From Cohnella fermenti (GTDB taxonomy: Bacteria; Bacillota; Bacilli; Paenibacillales; Paenibacillaceae): DNA of 63,402 nt. Shown in pieces: positions 17,417 through 26,724 of this stretch (positions within the stretch are counted from its first letter, which is position 1; every line of letters starts with the position of its first letter). The stretch is from the NCBI RefSeq assembly GCF_004801405.1, contig NZ_SSOB01000051.1, positions 1 to 63,402 on the forward strand. The letters are read 5' to 3'. The position numbers and the translations under genes are program-made. Under the pieces are notes generated by a model. The model was not told the origin of the DNA. It ran no database searches and saw nothing but the letters and a program-made list of their open reading frames with translations.

Positions 17417-18805
17417 ATGAGAATCGTGCTTCTATCGGGCGGATCGGGCAAGCGGCTGTGGCCGTTGTCGAATGATTCGCGTTCCAAGCAGTTCCTGAAG
17501 GTGCTTAAGGACCCGCAGGGTCGCCCGGAGTCGATGATCCAGCGGGTATGGCGGCAGCTCGGCGAAGCGGGCCTGCAGGATAAGGCGTACGTGGCGACGG
17601 GCAAGGCGCAGGTCGAGATCATCTACGGGCAGCTCGGCAGCGACGTCAGGCTGATCGCCGAGCCGCAGCGGCGGGACACGTTCCCGGCGATTGCGCTGGC
17701 GGCGACCTATCTGTACGCCATGGAAGGCGTCCCGCTGAACGAGACGATCGTCGTCATGCCGGTTGACCCTTATGTGGAGGTCGGGTTTTTCCGGCAGCTT
17801 GCTCGCCTGGAGGAAGCGCTGGACGAGTCCGGAGCGGATCTGGCCCTTGTCGGGGTTAAGCCGACGTACCCGTCCGAGAAGTACGGCTATATCGTGCCGG
17901 ACGCGCGGGGCGACGAAGGCGGCTCCTCCTTCCTGAACGTCGGGGGCTTCCGCGAGAAGCCGCGGGAGGCCGACGCCGAAGAGATGATCCGCCGGGGGGC
18001 GCTCTGGAATTGCGGCGTGTTCGCGTTCAAGCTGGATATGCTGATCAACATTCTGATCGCCTACGAGCTCCCGATTCATTACGAGGAGATGCAGAGACGC
18101 TACGGCTCATTGCCGAAAATCAGCTTCGACTACGAGGTGGTCGAGAAGGCGAATCGGATCGCGGCGGTCCGCTACGAGGGCGAATGGAAGGATCTCGGGA
18201 CGTGGAACACGCTGACCGAGGAGATCGAGGATTCCCTCACGGGCAAAGGCATCGTCTCCGTCGAGACGAAGAACGCGCACGTCATCAACGAGTTGGAGAT
18301 TCCGGTCGCGGTGCTCGGCCTCGCGGACATCGTCGTGGCGGCAAGCCCGGACGGCATTCTTGTCGCGGACAAGTCGCTCAGCCCCCAACTGAAGGACATG
18401 CTGAAGCATTCGGAGCAGCGTCCGATGTACGAGGAGCGGCGCTGGGGCCGCTACAAGGTGCTCGATTATCGGCGTTACCCGACCGGCAAGGAGGTGCTGA
18501 CGAAGTGGATCTACATCTCGGCCGGACGCAACCTGAGCTACCAGTACCACAGCCTCCGGGACGAGGTGTGGACGGTCGTCTCCGGCAGCGGGACCGTTAT
18601 TCTGAACGAGCGCAAGCTGTCGCTGGCCGAAGGGGACGTATTCATCGTCCCGAAGGAGAGCCGGCACAGCGTGCGGGCGAATACGGACCTGGAGATTATC
18701 GAGGTGCAGACCGGCGACATGCTCGTCGAGGAGGACATCGTGCGGCTCGAGCAGCATTGGGCCGACATCGTCGAACTATGCCCGGCATCGGAGGGGACGT
18801 TATGA
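17417..18805 (+). CDS. manC: Mannose-1-phosphate guanylyltransferase (with C-terminal cupin)
   Basis: 462 residues. The N-terminal nucleotidyltransferase has the ManC signature LLSGGSGKRLWPLSN and the sugar-binding region MPVDPYVE. Residues from about 350 form the cupin (RWGRYKVLDY, YQYHSLRDEVWTVVSGSGTV) typical of the type II phosphomannose isomerase/guanylyltransferase family. It makes GDP-mannose for the EPS; the isomerase activity is uncertain. No phosphomannomutase gene is in the window. It overlaps ugd by 4 bases. Confidence 0.92.
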   Translation: MRIVLLSGGSGKRLWPLSNDSRSKQFLKVLKDPQGRPESMIQRVWRQLGEAGLQDKAYVATGKAQVEIIYGQLGSDVRLIAEPQRRDTFPAIALAATYLYAMEGVPLNETIVVMPVDPYVEVGFFRQLARLEEALDESGADLALVGVKPTYPSEKYGYIVPDARGDEGGSSFLNVGGFREKPREADAEEMIRRGALWNCGVFAFKLDMLINILIAYELPIHYEEMQRRYGSLPKISFDYEVVEKANRIAAVRYEGEWKDLGTWNTLTEEIEDSLTGKGIVSVETKNAHVINELEIPVAVLGLADIVVAASPDGILVADKSLSPQLKDMLKHSEQRPMYEERRWGRYKVLDYRRYPTGKEVLTKWIYISAGRNLSYQYHSLRDEVWTVVSGSGTVILNERKLSLAEGDVFIVPKESRHSVRANTDLEIIEVQTGDMLVEEDIVRLEQHWADIVELCPASEGTL

Positions 18806-20142
18806 GGATAGCGGTCATCGGCACCGGCTATGTCGGGCTCGTGTCCGGCATCTGCTACGCCGAGCTTGGCCATTCGGTCGTCTGCGTCGACAAGGACCCG
18901 GACAAGCTCGCCACGCTGCAAGCGGGAGGAATTCCGATCTACGAGCCGGGCCTCAAGGAGCTGTCGGCGAAGGGTGTCGCCGCCGGAAGGCTGCGCTACA
19001 CCGGCGATCTGGCGGAGGCGGTGCGGGACGCGGAGCTGGTCGTCATCGCCGTCGGGACGCCGCCGCTTCCAAGCGGAGAGGCCGATCTGGTCTACATCGA
19101 CGCGGCCGCGCTCGAGATCGCGGACTCGCTGCGCGCCGGAGCGATCGTTGCCGTGAAGAGCACCGTTCCCGTCGGCACGAACGAGCGGGTGCAGGGCTTG
19201 ATCCGCACCCGGACGACGGTGCCGTTCGACAGCGTGTCGCTGCCGGAGTTCCTGCGGGAAGGGTCGGCGATCCGCGATACGCTGGAGCCGGACCGTGTCG
19301 TGATCGGCGCGGAGTCGCGCGAGGCCGCGGAGAAGCTTGCCTCGCTGCACCGGCCGCTCACCCGGAACATCCTGATCACGGACCTGCGCAGCGCCGAGCT
19401 GCTGAAGTACGCGTCCAACGCCTTCCTCGCCACCAAAATCTCGCTCATCAACGAGATAGCGAACATCTGCGAGAAAGTCGGCGCGGACGTCTCGCAGGTG
19501 GCTGAGGGCATGGGGCTTGACCGCCGGATCGGCCCGGCGTTCCTGCAGGCCGGTATCGGCTACGGCGGCTCCTGCTTCCCGAAGGACACGCGGGCGCTGA
19601 TCCAGATCGCAGGCCATGTCGCCTACGACTTCAAGCTGCTCCGCTCGGTCGTCGAGGTGAATCGCGAGCAGCGGCTGAACGTCGTCCGCAAGCTCGAGAC
19701 GATTTTCGACGGGGAGCTTCGCGGGAAGACGGTCGCCGTCTGGGGGCTCAGCTTTAAGCCGAACACCGACGACGTCCGCGAGTCCCCGGCGCTGGAGATC
19801 ATGCGCCGCCTGACGGAAGCGGGCGCTCGCGTCCGGGCGTACGATCCGGTCGCGATGCCGAACTTCCGCAAGCTGTTCGGCGACGAAGGCGTCGACTGGT
19901 GCGATGCGGCGGAGGAAGCCGCGTCCGGGGCGGACGCCCTCTGCCTGCTCACGGAATGGGAGGAGTTCGCGAGAGAGGACCTCCACAAGCTGCAGACGAT
20001 TCTGAAGCGGCCGATTCTGATCGATGGGCGCAATCTTTTTAAGGAAGAGGATCTGAAGGGAACCTCCTTCGTGTATTATTCGATCGGCCGTCCGAGCCTG
20101 AATCAGGGAGTCAGGGAGAAGGCTCCCCTGCTTCAATACTGA
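18802..20142 (+). CDS. ugd: UDP-glucose 6-dehydrogenase
   Basis: 446 residues. The N-terminal Rossmann motif is AVIGTGYVGLVSGICYAELG, the catalytic cysteine lies in GYGGSCFPKDTRAL, and the C-terminal domain begins VAVWGLSFKPNTDDVRESP. It oxidises UDP-glucose to UDP-glucuronate using NAD, so the EPS is probably acidic. ATG 18802 overlaps the manC stop (ATGA). Confidence 0.95.
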   Translation: MRIAVIGTGYVGLVSGICYAELGHSVVCVDKDPDKLATLQAGGIPIYEPGLKELSAKGVAAGRLRYTGDLAEAVRDAELVVIAVGTPPLPSGEADLVYIDAAALEIADSLRAGAIVAVKSTVPVGTNERVQGLIRTRTTVPFDSVSLPEFLREGSAIRDTLEPDRVVIGAESREAAEKLASLHRPLTRNILITDLRSAELLKYASNAFLATKISLINEIANICEKVGADVSQVAEGMGLDRRIGPAFLQAGIGYGGSCFPKDTRALIQIAGHVAYDFKLLRSVVEVNREQRLNVVRKLETIFDGELRGKTVAVWGLSFKPNTDDVRESPALEIMRRLTEAGARVRAYDPVAMPNFRKLFGDEGVDWCDAAEEAASGADALCLLTEWEEFAREDLHKLQTILKRPILIDGRNLFKEEDLKGTSFVYYSIGRPSLNQGVREKAPLLQY

Positions 20143-20167
20143 CGAACGTCCGGAAGGAGATCTTGAA

Positions 20168-23100
20168 GTGAAGAAGAAATCGGTCGTGCTCCTCGCGCTG
20201 CTCCTGCTCTCTCTCGTCGCTTCTTCGCATACGCTTGGAGATGTCGCCGAGAAGTACCTGACGGAGACCGACGACTTGACGGATTGGAGCAAGGTCGCCT
20301 CGCGATCGCCAACCCTGACGCTGAAGACGTCCGGAACATCATCCGGAACATCGTCGGGAGCGGCATCCGGAGCGGCATCTGCCGACCCGACCCGGGCATA
20401 CGGAAGCGGCAAGAGCGGAGAGTACCTCGTCTACAAGGCGAAGGGCTACCTCCGCTCTTTCTCCGTTGAAGCGTATTCGTCCGCCAGCGCGGAAGGCTCG
20501 AAGTCGCCGCAGCCAACGCCGCTGCTGTCGATCTCCGCGGACGGCAAGACGTACCGCGCCGTGACGCCGGACATTCACGCGAGCGGCGACGGCAGCGGGC
20601 GAATGCTCTATGAATCGCGGGAATTCCCGAGCGGGATCAAGTACCTCAAGATCGTGTACCCGAGCGGCAATGGCGGGGCGGTCTTCTCGATCGGCCGGGT
20701 CGTCCTGAACGGAGACGGAGACGGCGGCACGGGCGCAAGCGCGAATGCGAGCAAGCCGTCCGGTCCCGTGCTGTACGGCAGCATGATCCGCCTGACGGCC
20801 GCGTCTGGGCAGATGATCTACTACACGACGGACGGAAGCGACCCGCGCAGCTCCTCCACCCGCCAGCGGTACGGCTCCCCGATTGCGATTGTCGGCGAGA
20901 CGGTGCTGAAGACGACGGCGGAGGGGGCAGCGGCGACGGGAACAACGGCGACGGGAACAACGACAACGGCGACAAGCCAAGCTTCGTCGGCAAGCCCGAC
21001 CGCGTCGTCCGGGAAGACAGCCGGGGACGTGTCCACGTACACGTTCACGCCGTACCCGCAAGCTCCCCCCGCTTCCGGCATCGCGGACCCGCTCGACGAC
21101 TTCGCGCTGACCGCGCTTCGCTCGAACCTGTATCTGGCGAAGGATACGCCGAGCTACTTCGGCAACGACTCAAGCCGCGCCGTGCGGGCGACGACTGCTC
21201 CGGGGATGCTGATCTACGTCTCCGCGGAGGATATCGAGTCGTTCGCCGTGCTCAGCTTCTACTTCTCCGGCCTCGCGTTCGAGAAACTGAAGTTCTATGT
21301 GTCGTCCGACGGCACGGAGTACAACGAGGTCGCAGCCGAGTCGTACCCGTCCGGCGATCCGGTCAGCAACTGGCAGCCGCAGGCGTACGAGAACATGTCG
21401 CTTCCCGCAGGCACACGATACCTGAAGATCGAGCTGACCGGAACGGCCAAGTCGTGGACGCCCCAGGTGTCGGAGGTGCTGATCAACCGCAACACCGCAT
21501 CCGCGGCGCTGACGACGGCGAAGAGCGACAGCGGCATGCTCGCGACGCTCTCCTCCGCTACGAAGGGAGCGCGGCTCTATTATCGCCTGAACGACAGCGC
21601 CGACTTCGTTCCGTACGTCTCGCCGCTTAAGCTGACGGGCTACAATTCGCTCGAAGCCTACGCGGTCAAGGAGGGGCTGCTGCCGAGCCCGATCCGCAGC
21701 TACTCCGTCAACGCGAGCAAGGACGTCCAGGTCGATCGGTTCGGCCAGATGGAGACGGCGAAGTTCGCCGCGAAGGTGACGGAGGAGAGCCAGCTTGCGG
21801 CGGATGCGGCGGCGGACGAGACGTATTACGCCTCCCTGAAGGAGCCGACGGACCGGGATCGGTACGGCGGGCTAAGCGGCAGCGCGTCCACGTACGGGCT
21901 GAAGGCGACCGGGTTCTTCGATGTTCAGAACCTGACGGGCAGCGGGCGGCCCGTTCTGACGACGCCATCCGGCAACCTGTTCTTCAGCCTCGGCGTCAAC
22001 GGCGTCACCGCCCAGGAGACGTACACGCTAATCAAGGGCCGGGAGGCGAAGTTCGAATACGTGCCGCCGTATGCGGGCGAGTACAAGCCGGCCTACACGA
22101 GCACCGACGGCTTCTCCTTCTTCGTCGCGAACAAGTACAAGAAGACGGGTGTCTTCCCGACCGAGCACGACATCTATGTCGAAGCGATCGAGCGGCTGAA
22201 GAAGTGGGGCTTCAACGGCATCGGCGCCTTCTCGACCGAGAAGTACGGGGAGGAAGGAATGTTCCCGTACGTGCGGATGCTGCCTCTCGAGGGGATGAGC
22301 TGGGCGAAGATCGACGGCTTGTCGCTGTTCGACATTTACGCACCCGGTGCCGAGGAGAAGCTGGACCAATCGTTTGCGCAGAACGTGGCTCCCTACAAGG
22401 ACGACCCGATGCTGATCGGGACGTTTATCGGGAACGAGTATGACTTCCACAAGTTCCTGACGGAAGTGCCGAAGCTCAAGGCAAGCAAGGCGGCGATGAA
22501 GGGCGCTCTGGTCGACATGCTGCAGAAGAAGTACGGGACGATCGGGGCGTTCAACACGGCGTGGAAAATGAATTACAAATCGTTCGCGGACTTGAGAGAA
22601 GCGGAGCTGGTGCTCAAGGCGTCTCCGGCGTGGCGCGACATGGAGGCGTTCCTCGCGGATTATCTGGACCGGTTCTTCGGAACGGTGAGCCGGCTGTACC
22701 GCAAGTACGATCCGAACCATCTGCTGCTCGGCGACCGCTGGATCACGACGACGTTCCACAACGAGACGGTTCGCCGGATGCTCTCCGAATACGAGGGCAA
22801 GTACGTCGACGTCATCAGCATCAACTATTACACGTATTCGCTGGAGCCCGAGCTGCTGAAGGAAGTGTACGAGAAGTCCGGCGGCAAGCCGATTCTGATG
22901 AGCGAATTCGGCTACGGAACATCGGAGCAAGGGCTGGAGCCCCTGATGAAGAACTCCGCAATCAACCAGTTCCAACGAGGCATGAGATACCGGAATTACG
23001 TCGAGGGAGTCGCCTCGCTGCCGTACGTCGTCGGAGCGAACGTGTTCAACTACGTCGATCAGGCGGGGCTCGGCCGCTATTGGCAAGGCATCTGGGGCGA

Positions 23101-23242
23101 GCATTACAACTCCGGCCTCGTGAACGTCGCCGACCGTCCGTACAAGGACTACATCGCAGCCGCCAAGGCCACGAACGACGATATCTACAAGATCATGCTC
23201 GGCAAGCGGGCGAAGTTCTATTACGACTTCAGCAAGAAGTGA
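20168..23242 (+). CDS. Large secreted glycosidase-like protein with carbohydrate-binding-type repeats
   Basis: 1024 residues with an N-terminal signal peptide (KKKSVVLLALLLLSLVASS). The first half contains beta-sandwich-like segments and a chitobiase-C-terminal-like motif, MIYYTTDGSDPRSS (about residues 216-230), separated by S/T/G-rich linkers. The C-terminal about 400 residues look like a TIM-barrel clan-A glycosidase: IGNEYDF (E757, candidate acid/base) and MSEFGYGT (E913, candidate nucleophile). Similarity is closest in feel to agarase/beta-galactosidase-type barrels, but I cannot name the GH family. GTG 20168 has GAAGGAG upstream. Its position between ugd and the sulfotransferase suggests that it trims or releases the EPS made by this locus. 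Confidence 0.75.
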   Translation: MKKKSVVLLALLLLSLVASSHTLGDVAEKYLTETDDLTDWSKVASRSPTLTLKTSGTSSGTSSGAASGAASADPTRAYGSGKSGEYLVYKAKGYLRSFSVEAYSSASAEGSKSPQPTPLLSISADGKTYRAVTPDIHASGDGSGRMLYESREFPSGIKYLKIVYPSGNGGAVFSIGRVVLNGDGDGGTGASANASKPSGPVLYGSMIRLTAASGQMIYYTTDGSDPRSSSTRQRYGSPIAIVGETVLKTTAEGAAATGTTATGTTTTATSQASSASPTASSGKTAGDVSTYTFTPYPQAPPASGIADPLDDFALTALRSNLYLAKDTPSYFGNDSSRAVRATTAPGMLIYVSAEDIESFAVLSFYFSGLAFEKLKFYVSSDGTEYNEVAAESYPSGDPVSNWQPQAYENMSLPAGTRYLKIELTGTAKSWTPQVSEVLINRNTASAALTTAKSDSGMLATLSSATKGARLYYRLNDSADFVPYVSPLKLTGYNSLEAYAVKEGLLPSPIRSYSVNASKDVQVDRFGQMETAKFAAKVTEESQLAADAAADETYYASLKEPTDRDRYGGLSGSASTYGLKATGFFDVQNLTGSGRPVLTTPSGNLFFSLGVNGVTAQETYTLIKGREAKFEYVPPYAGEYKPAYTSTDGFSFFVANKYKKTGVFPTEHDIYVEAIERLKKWGFNGIGAFSTEKYGEEGMFPYVRMLPLEGMSWAKIDGLSLFDIYAPGAEEKLDQSFAQNVAPYKDDPMLIGTFIGNEYDFHKFLTEVPKLKASKAAMKGALVDMLQKKYGTIGAFNTAWKMNYKSFADLREAELVLKASPAWRDMEAFLADYLDRFFGTVSRLYRKYDPNHLLLGDRWITTTFHNETVRRMLSEYEGKYVDVISINYYTYSLEPELLKEVYEKSGGKPILMSEFGYGTSEQGLEPLMKNSAINQFQRGMRYRNYVEGVASLPYVVGANVFNYVDQAGLGRYWQGIWGEHYNSGLVNVADRPYKDYIAAAKATNDDIYKIMLGKRAKFYYDFSKK

Positions 23243-23255
23243 AGGAGGCGGGACA

Positions 23256-24512
23256 ATGGTAGGAGCGCGCGGCGACAATCTGGTGTTTCTGCTGTGCACG
23301 CCGAGAAGCGGCAGTTCGCTGGCGACGGCGATGCTGCAGAACCACGGCAAGCTGTACGCGGCGCAGGAGATGTGGCTGCTGCTGAGCCTGCTCGAGCTGC
23401 GGTCGGGAAGGAAGCGGCCGTACGGCGGCGGGGCAATTGTCGAGAGGTTCTATAACGGGACGCTTCCGGAAGGAACGTTCGAGGACGCCTGCCGCGCATT
23501 CGCGCTGGAGGCGTACAACGGCCTGCTTCGCGGAGAGGAAGCGGAGCTTGTGCTCGACAAGTCCCCGCGTTATTACGGGCTGCTCGAATTCCTTGACGTC
23601 CTGTTCCCGCAGTCGCGGCGCATCTGGCTTGTCCGCAACCCGTTCGCCGTGCTCGCCTCCTACAAGAAGCTGGGCGCGCAGCGGGGAGGCTCGTCCGACC
23701 TGGAGGCGCTGCTGACCGGCCGATCCTTCGATCCGAAGGCGGCGGACCTGACGGTCGGGCTGCTCCGGTACATGCGCTACTTCGCTGCGGAGGACCCGCT
23801 GGCGTACCGGCTGCGGTACGAGCGGCTCGTCGCCGATCCCCGCGGGGAGCTGGACGGCGTCTGCCGGTTCCTCGGTCTTGGCTACGAGGCGGGGATGGAG
23901 AGGTACGGCGCGGCGATGGATACGCCGAAGGCGGCGCGCTTCTTCAGCATGGGGGTCGGCGACCCGCTGCTGGCGGACCATTCCGCGCCGCACGAGGATT
24001 CGGTTCACGCCTGGAAGGAGCTGCTGACGAAGCGGGAGATCGCGGCGTACGGACGAATTCTCGGCGGCCGGGCGCTGGATGGGCTTGGCTATGGCGAAGA
24101 GCGCGAGGCGGCGGAGAAGCTTGCCGGATGCCGCTTCGCTGCCGATCCCGACGAGAGCCTGCTCGCGCTTCGGACGGAGCAGTGGGCGGAGGCGACCGGC
24201 TGGCGGTGGACGGAAGCTTACCGGATGACGTCGGAGCTTCCGGATGGGGCCAAGGCGGCGCGGTTGCCGGAGGAAGGGCAAGCGGCTGGAGCGACTGGCA
24301 CGGCTGCCGCGGCGGAGGCCGAGCAACTGCGCCTGGTCGTCCGCGCGCTGGAGCAGCGGCTTGAGAGCGGGCACCGGGAGCGGGAGCGGCTGCGCGCCGA
24401 GCTCGGCGCGATGAAGCGCAAGGCGGCCCGGCTGAAGGCGGCGATCCCGTTCGGCGACCGGCTGGCGCGGCTCGCTTCGAGCTATATCTCCGGGGCCGGG
24501 GGCCGCAAGTGA
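23256..24512 (+). CDS. Sulfotransferase family protein with C-terminal coiled coil
   Basis: 418 residues. The PAPS-binding 5' phosphosulfate loop is CTPRSGSS (residues 14-21) and the 3' phosphate motif is IWLVRNPFAVLASY with R127. Residues from about 345 to 395 are E/R/L-rich and predicted coiled coil, followed by a short tail. It transfers sulfate from PAPS to a hydroxyl acceptor. ATG 23256 has AAGGAGGCGGG upstream and lies 13 bases after the glycosidase gene. Its stop codon overlaps the GTG start of the lasso cyclase gene (GTGA), so it is translationally linked to the lasso operon while also continuing the EPS locus. The acceptor could be the EPS or the lasso peptide. Confidence 0.85.
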   Translation: MVGARGDNLVFLLCTPRSGSSLATAMLQNHGKLYAAQEMWLLLSLLELRSGRKRPYGGGAIVERFYNGTLPEGTFEDACRAFALEAYNGLLRGEEAELVLDKSPRYYGLLEFLDVLFPQSRRIWLVRNPFAVLASYKKLGAQRGGSSDLEALLTGRSFDPKAADLTVGLLRYMRYFAAEDPLAYRLRYERLVADPRGELDGVCRFLGLGYEAGMERYGAAMDTPKAARFFSMGVGDPLLADHSAPHEDSVHAWKELLTKREIAAYGRILGGRALDGLGYGEEREAAEKLAGCRFAADPDESLLALRTEQWAEATGWRWTEAYRMTSELPDGAKAARLPEEGQAAGATGTAAAAEAEQLRLVVRALEQRLESGHRERERLRAELGAMKRKAARLKAAIPFGDRLARLASSYISGAGGRK

Positions 24513-26446
24513 GCGCGATCGCGGGGTTTGTGCGGTTGGACGGCGGAGCGGCGGAAGAGCTGGACGGCGCGGCGATGATGGCCGCGCTGGAAGGAGCTGT
24601 CGCCGACGATACGCGGACGCGGCAGGCCGGACCGGCGTTCTTCGGCTGCCGCATCCGCTGGCTGTCGCCCGAGTCGCGCGGCGAGCGGATGCCGGACGGC
24701 GATACCGAAGGGCGCTTCATGATCGCGGCCGACGCCGTGCTCGACAACCGCGAGGAGCTGTTTGCGCGGCTGCAGGTGCCGCGCTTCCGCCGCGCGGACA
24801 TCACGGACAGCGAGCTGATTGTGCTCGCCTACCGCAGGTGGGGGCGGCGCTCGCCGGAGTTCCTGCTCGGCGACTTCGCCTTCGCGCTCTGGGATGCCGA
24901 GCGCCGGGAGCTGTTCGCGGCGCGGGACCTGCTCGGCACCCGCACGCTGTATTATTCGCAAGGCGGCGGCCGGCTCGCGTTCGCGACGACGATTGCGCCG
25001 CTGCTCGCGCTGCCCGGCGCCTCGCCGCGGCTGGACGAGATGTGGCTCGCCGAGTTCCTGGCGATTCCGGAGATGTTCGAATCGACGGACCCGGAGGCGA
25101 CGCCGTATGTCGGCGTCCGGCAGGTGCCGCCGGGTCATGGGCTGTTCGCTGCGGGCGGCGCGGCGACGGCGACAACAAGCAGCTATGGCCGCGGCGCGCT
25201 GGAGCCGGACGTGCCGCTGCGGCTAAAGTCGGACGCCGAATATGAGGAGGCGTTCCGGGAGGTCGTCGGGGAGGCGGTGCGCTGCCGCCTCCGCACGTTC
25301 CGCGAGGTCGGGGCGACGCTGAGCGGCGGCCTCGACTCGGGCACGGTCGCGGCGTTCGCCGCGCGGGAGCTGCGCCGGGAGGGCAAGGTGCTGCACGGCT
25401 ACAGCAGCGTGCCGCCGCCCGGCTTCGCCGATTGGACGTCGCGCGCCGTCGCGGCGGACGAGCGGCCCTATATCCGGGCGACGGCCGGGCATGTCGGCAA
25501 CATCTCGGAGGCGTACCTGAGCTTCGAGGGGACAAGCCCGCTTGCCGAGGTGGACGAGTGGCTGGACCTGCTCGAGACGCCGTACAAATTCTTCGAGAAT
25601 TCGTACTGGCTTCGAGGGATTCACGAGCTTGCAGGGCGCTCGGGAACGGGCGTGCTGCTGACCGGCGCGCGCGGCAACTTCACGGTGTCGTGGGGGCCGG
25701 CGCTCGAGTATTACGCAATGCTGTTCAAGCGCATGAGATGGCGAAGGCTTGCGGCGGAGCTGACCGCTTACGGCCGGCACAAGGGAGTCGGCCGCAGGCG
25801 GCTGCTCTCGGCCGTGGGGCGGACGGCGTTCCCCGCGCTGCTGGCGGGGAGAGGTGAAGCGCCGGCTCCGGGCCTGCCGGAGCTGCTGCTTCGCCCCGAG
25901 TTCGCCGCGCGGACGGGCGTGCTCGAGCGGCTGCGCGGCGGCGGCCCGGCGGCCGCGGGCCCGCTCGAGCTGCGGCGGGAGAAGCTCGGCAGCCTCGCCG
26001 CCGCCAACAAGAACGGAGCGACGGCGACGAAGCTGTCGCTCCGCTACGGGGCGCAGGAGCGCGACCCGACCGGCGATGTGCGCGTCATTCGCTTCTGCCT
26101 CTCCGTCCCGTTCGAGCAATATGTGCAAGGCGGCCGGGACCGGGCGCTGATCCGCCGGGCGACGGCGGGCCTGCTGCCCGACGAGGTGCGGCTGAACCAG
26201 CGCGTGCGCGGCGTTCAAGGCGCGGATTGGCTGCACCGGACAGCCCCGGCTTGGCCTCGGCTGCTGGAGGAGATCTCGCATCTCTGCTCCGACCCGCTAG
26301 CCGCCTCGTACCTGCACGTCGCCCGCATCCGGCAAGCCGCCGAAGGCATCGGGCGCGCGCCGACTCCGGAGCTGGCTTTCCACCCGGAAGTTCGGTTGCT
26401 TATGAGAAGCCTGATCGTGTACCGGTTCCTGAAGCGGTTCGCGTGA
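24509..26446 (+). CDS. Lasso peptide macrolactam synthetase (asparagine-synthetase-like C protein)
   Basis: 645 residues. The N-terminal class II glutaminase-like domain begins MSAIAGFVRLDGG. It has Ser instead of the catalytic Cys at position 2, as expected for lasso cyclases that do not use glutamine. The synthetase domain has the ATP-pyrophosphatase motif SGGLDS at 272-277. The family adenylates an Asp/Glu side chain in the core peptide and closes the ring with the N-terminal amine. The precursor gene follows 34 bases later. Starting GTG 24509 overlaps the sulfotransferase stop. The C-terminal part around residues 440-520 is unusually Ala/Gly/Arg-rich. Confidence 0.93.
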   Translation: MSAIAGFVRLDGGAAEELDGAAMMAALEGAVADDTRTRQAGPAFFGCRIRWLSPESRGERMPDGDTEGRFMIAADAVLDNREELFARLQVPRFRRADITDSELIVLAYRRWGRRSPEFLLGDFAFALWDAERRELFAARDLLGTRTLYYSQGGGRLAFATTIAPLLALPGASPRLDEMWLAEFLAIPEMFESTDPEATPYVGVRQVPPGHGLFAAGGAATATTSSYGRGALEPDVPLRLKSDAEYEEAFREVVGEAVRCRLRTFREVGATLSGGLDSGTVAAFAARELRREGKVLHGYSSVPPPGFADWTSRAVAADERPYIRATAGHVGNISEAYLSFEGTSPLAEVDEWLDLLETPYKFFENSYWLRGIHELAGRSGTGVLLTGARGNFTVSWGPALEYYAMLFKRMRWRRLAAELTAYGRHKGVGRRRLLSAVGRTAFPALLAGRGEAPAPGLPELLLRPEFAARTGVLERLRGGGPAAAGPLELRREKLGSLAAANKNGATATKLSLRYGAQERDPTGDVRVIRFCLSVPFEQYVQGGRDRALIRRATAGLLPDEVRLNQRVRGVQGADWLHRTAPAWPRLLEEISHLCSDPLAASYLHVARIRQAAEGIGRAPTPELAFHPEVRLLMRSLIVYRFLKRFA

Positions 26447-26480
26447 CGGCGGCACACCTTATGGAAAGGAGGTGAACGCA

Positions 26481-26609
26481 ATGGAGAAGAAGCAGTGGCA
26501 AGATCCGACCCTCGAGACGCTGGACATCGCCGAGACGATGTACGGCAAGGGAATGACGAATATCGACTTCGTGACGACGGAAGACATGGACATCTACAGC
26601 CCGAGCTGA
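26481..26609 (+). CDS. Lasso peptide precursor, paeninodin type
   Basis: 42 residues with a very strong ribosome site (AAGGAGGTGA). The leader (residues 1-20) has WQDPTLETLDIAETM, matching the W/Y-x-x-P-x-L recognition motif and a penultimate Thr (T19). The core (residues 21-42) begins YGKGMTNID: the only acidic residue at ring positions 7-9 is Asp9, giving a nine-residue Tyr1-Asp9 ring as in paeninodin (ring size from known family). The tail has 13 residues, starts FVTT and ends YSPS. The C-terminal Ser22 is the expected target of the adjacent HPr-kinase-like protein. Tyr at core position 1 is uncommon. No other peptide candidate lies near. Confidence 0.93.
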   Translation: MEKKQWQDPTLETLDIAETMYGKGMTNIDFVTTEDMDIYSPS

Positions 26610-26624
26610 CCGATGCGGTCGTCT

Positions 26625-26673
26625 GAGCGAGCGCCCTTGCTCTTCCTATTGGGAAGGGGGAGGGCGCTCGCTC
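26625..26673 (+). terminator. Strong intercistronic stem-loop after the precursor gene
   Basis: GAGCGAGCGCCCT (26625-26637) pairs perfectly with AGGGCGCTCGCTC (26661-26673), with further pairing TTCC/GGAA nearer the loop. No T-run follows. It is probably a partial terminator or an RNA-stabilising hairpin that keeps precursor message above that of the enzymes downstream, a common arrangement in RiPP operons. Confidence 0.7.
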
Positions 26674-26724
26674 TCCATTCAGTTATTATCGCAGCTCGTC
26701 CCTTTGTGTCCTCTGCCGAATGGC

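Noticed and set aside
18010..18801. Long N-terminal extension of ugd
   Set aside because: It overlaps manC in another frame; the Rossmann motif begins right after ATG 18802, as in all relatives.
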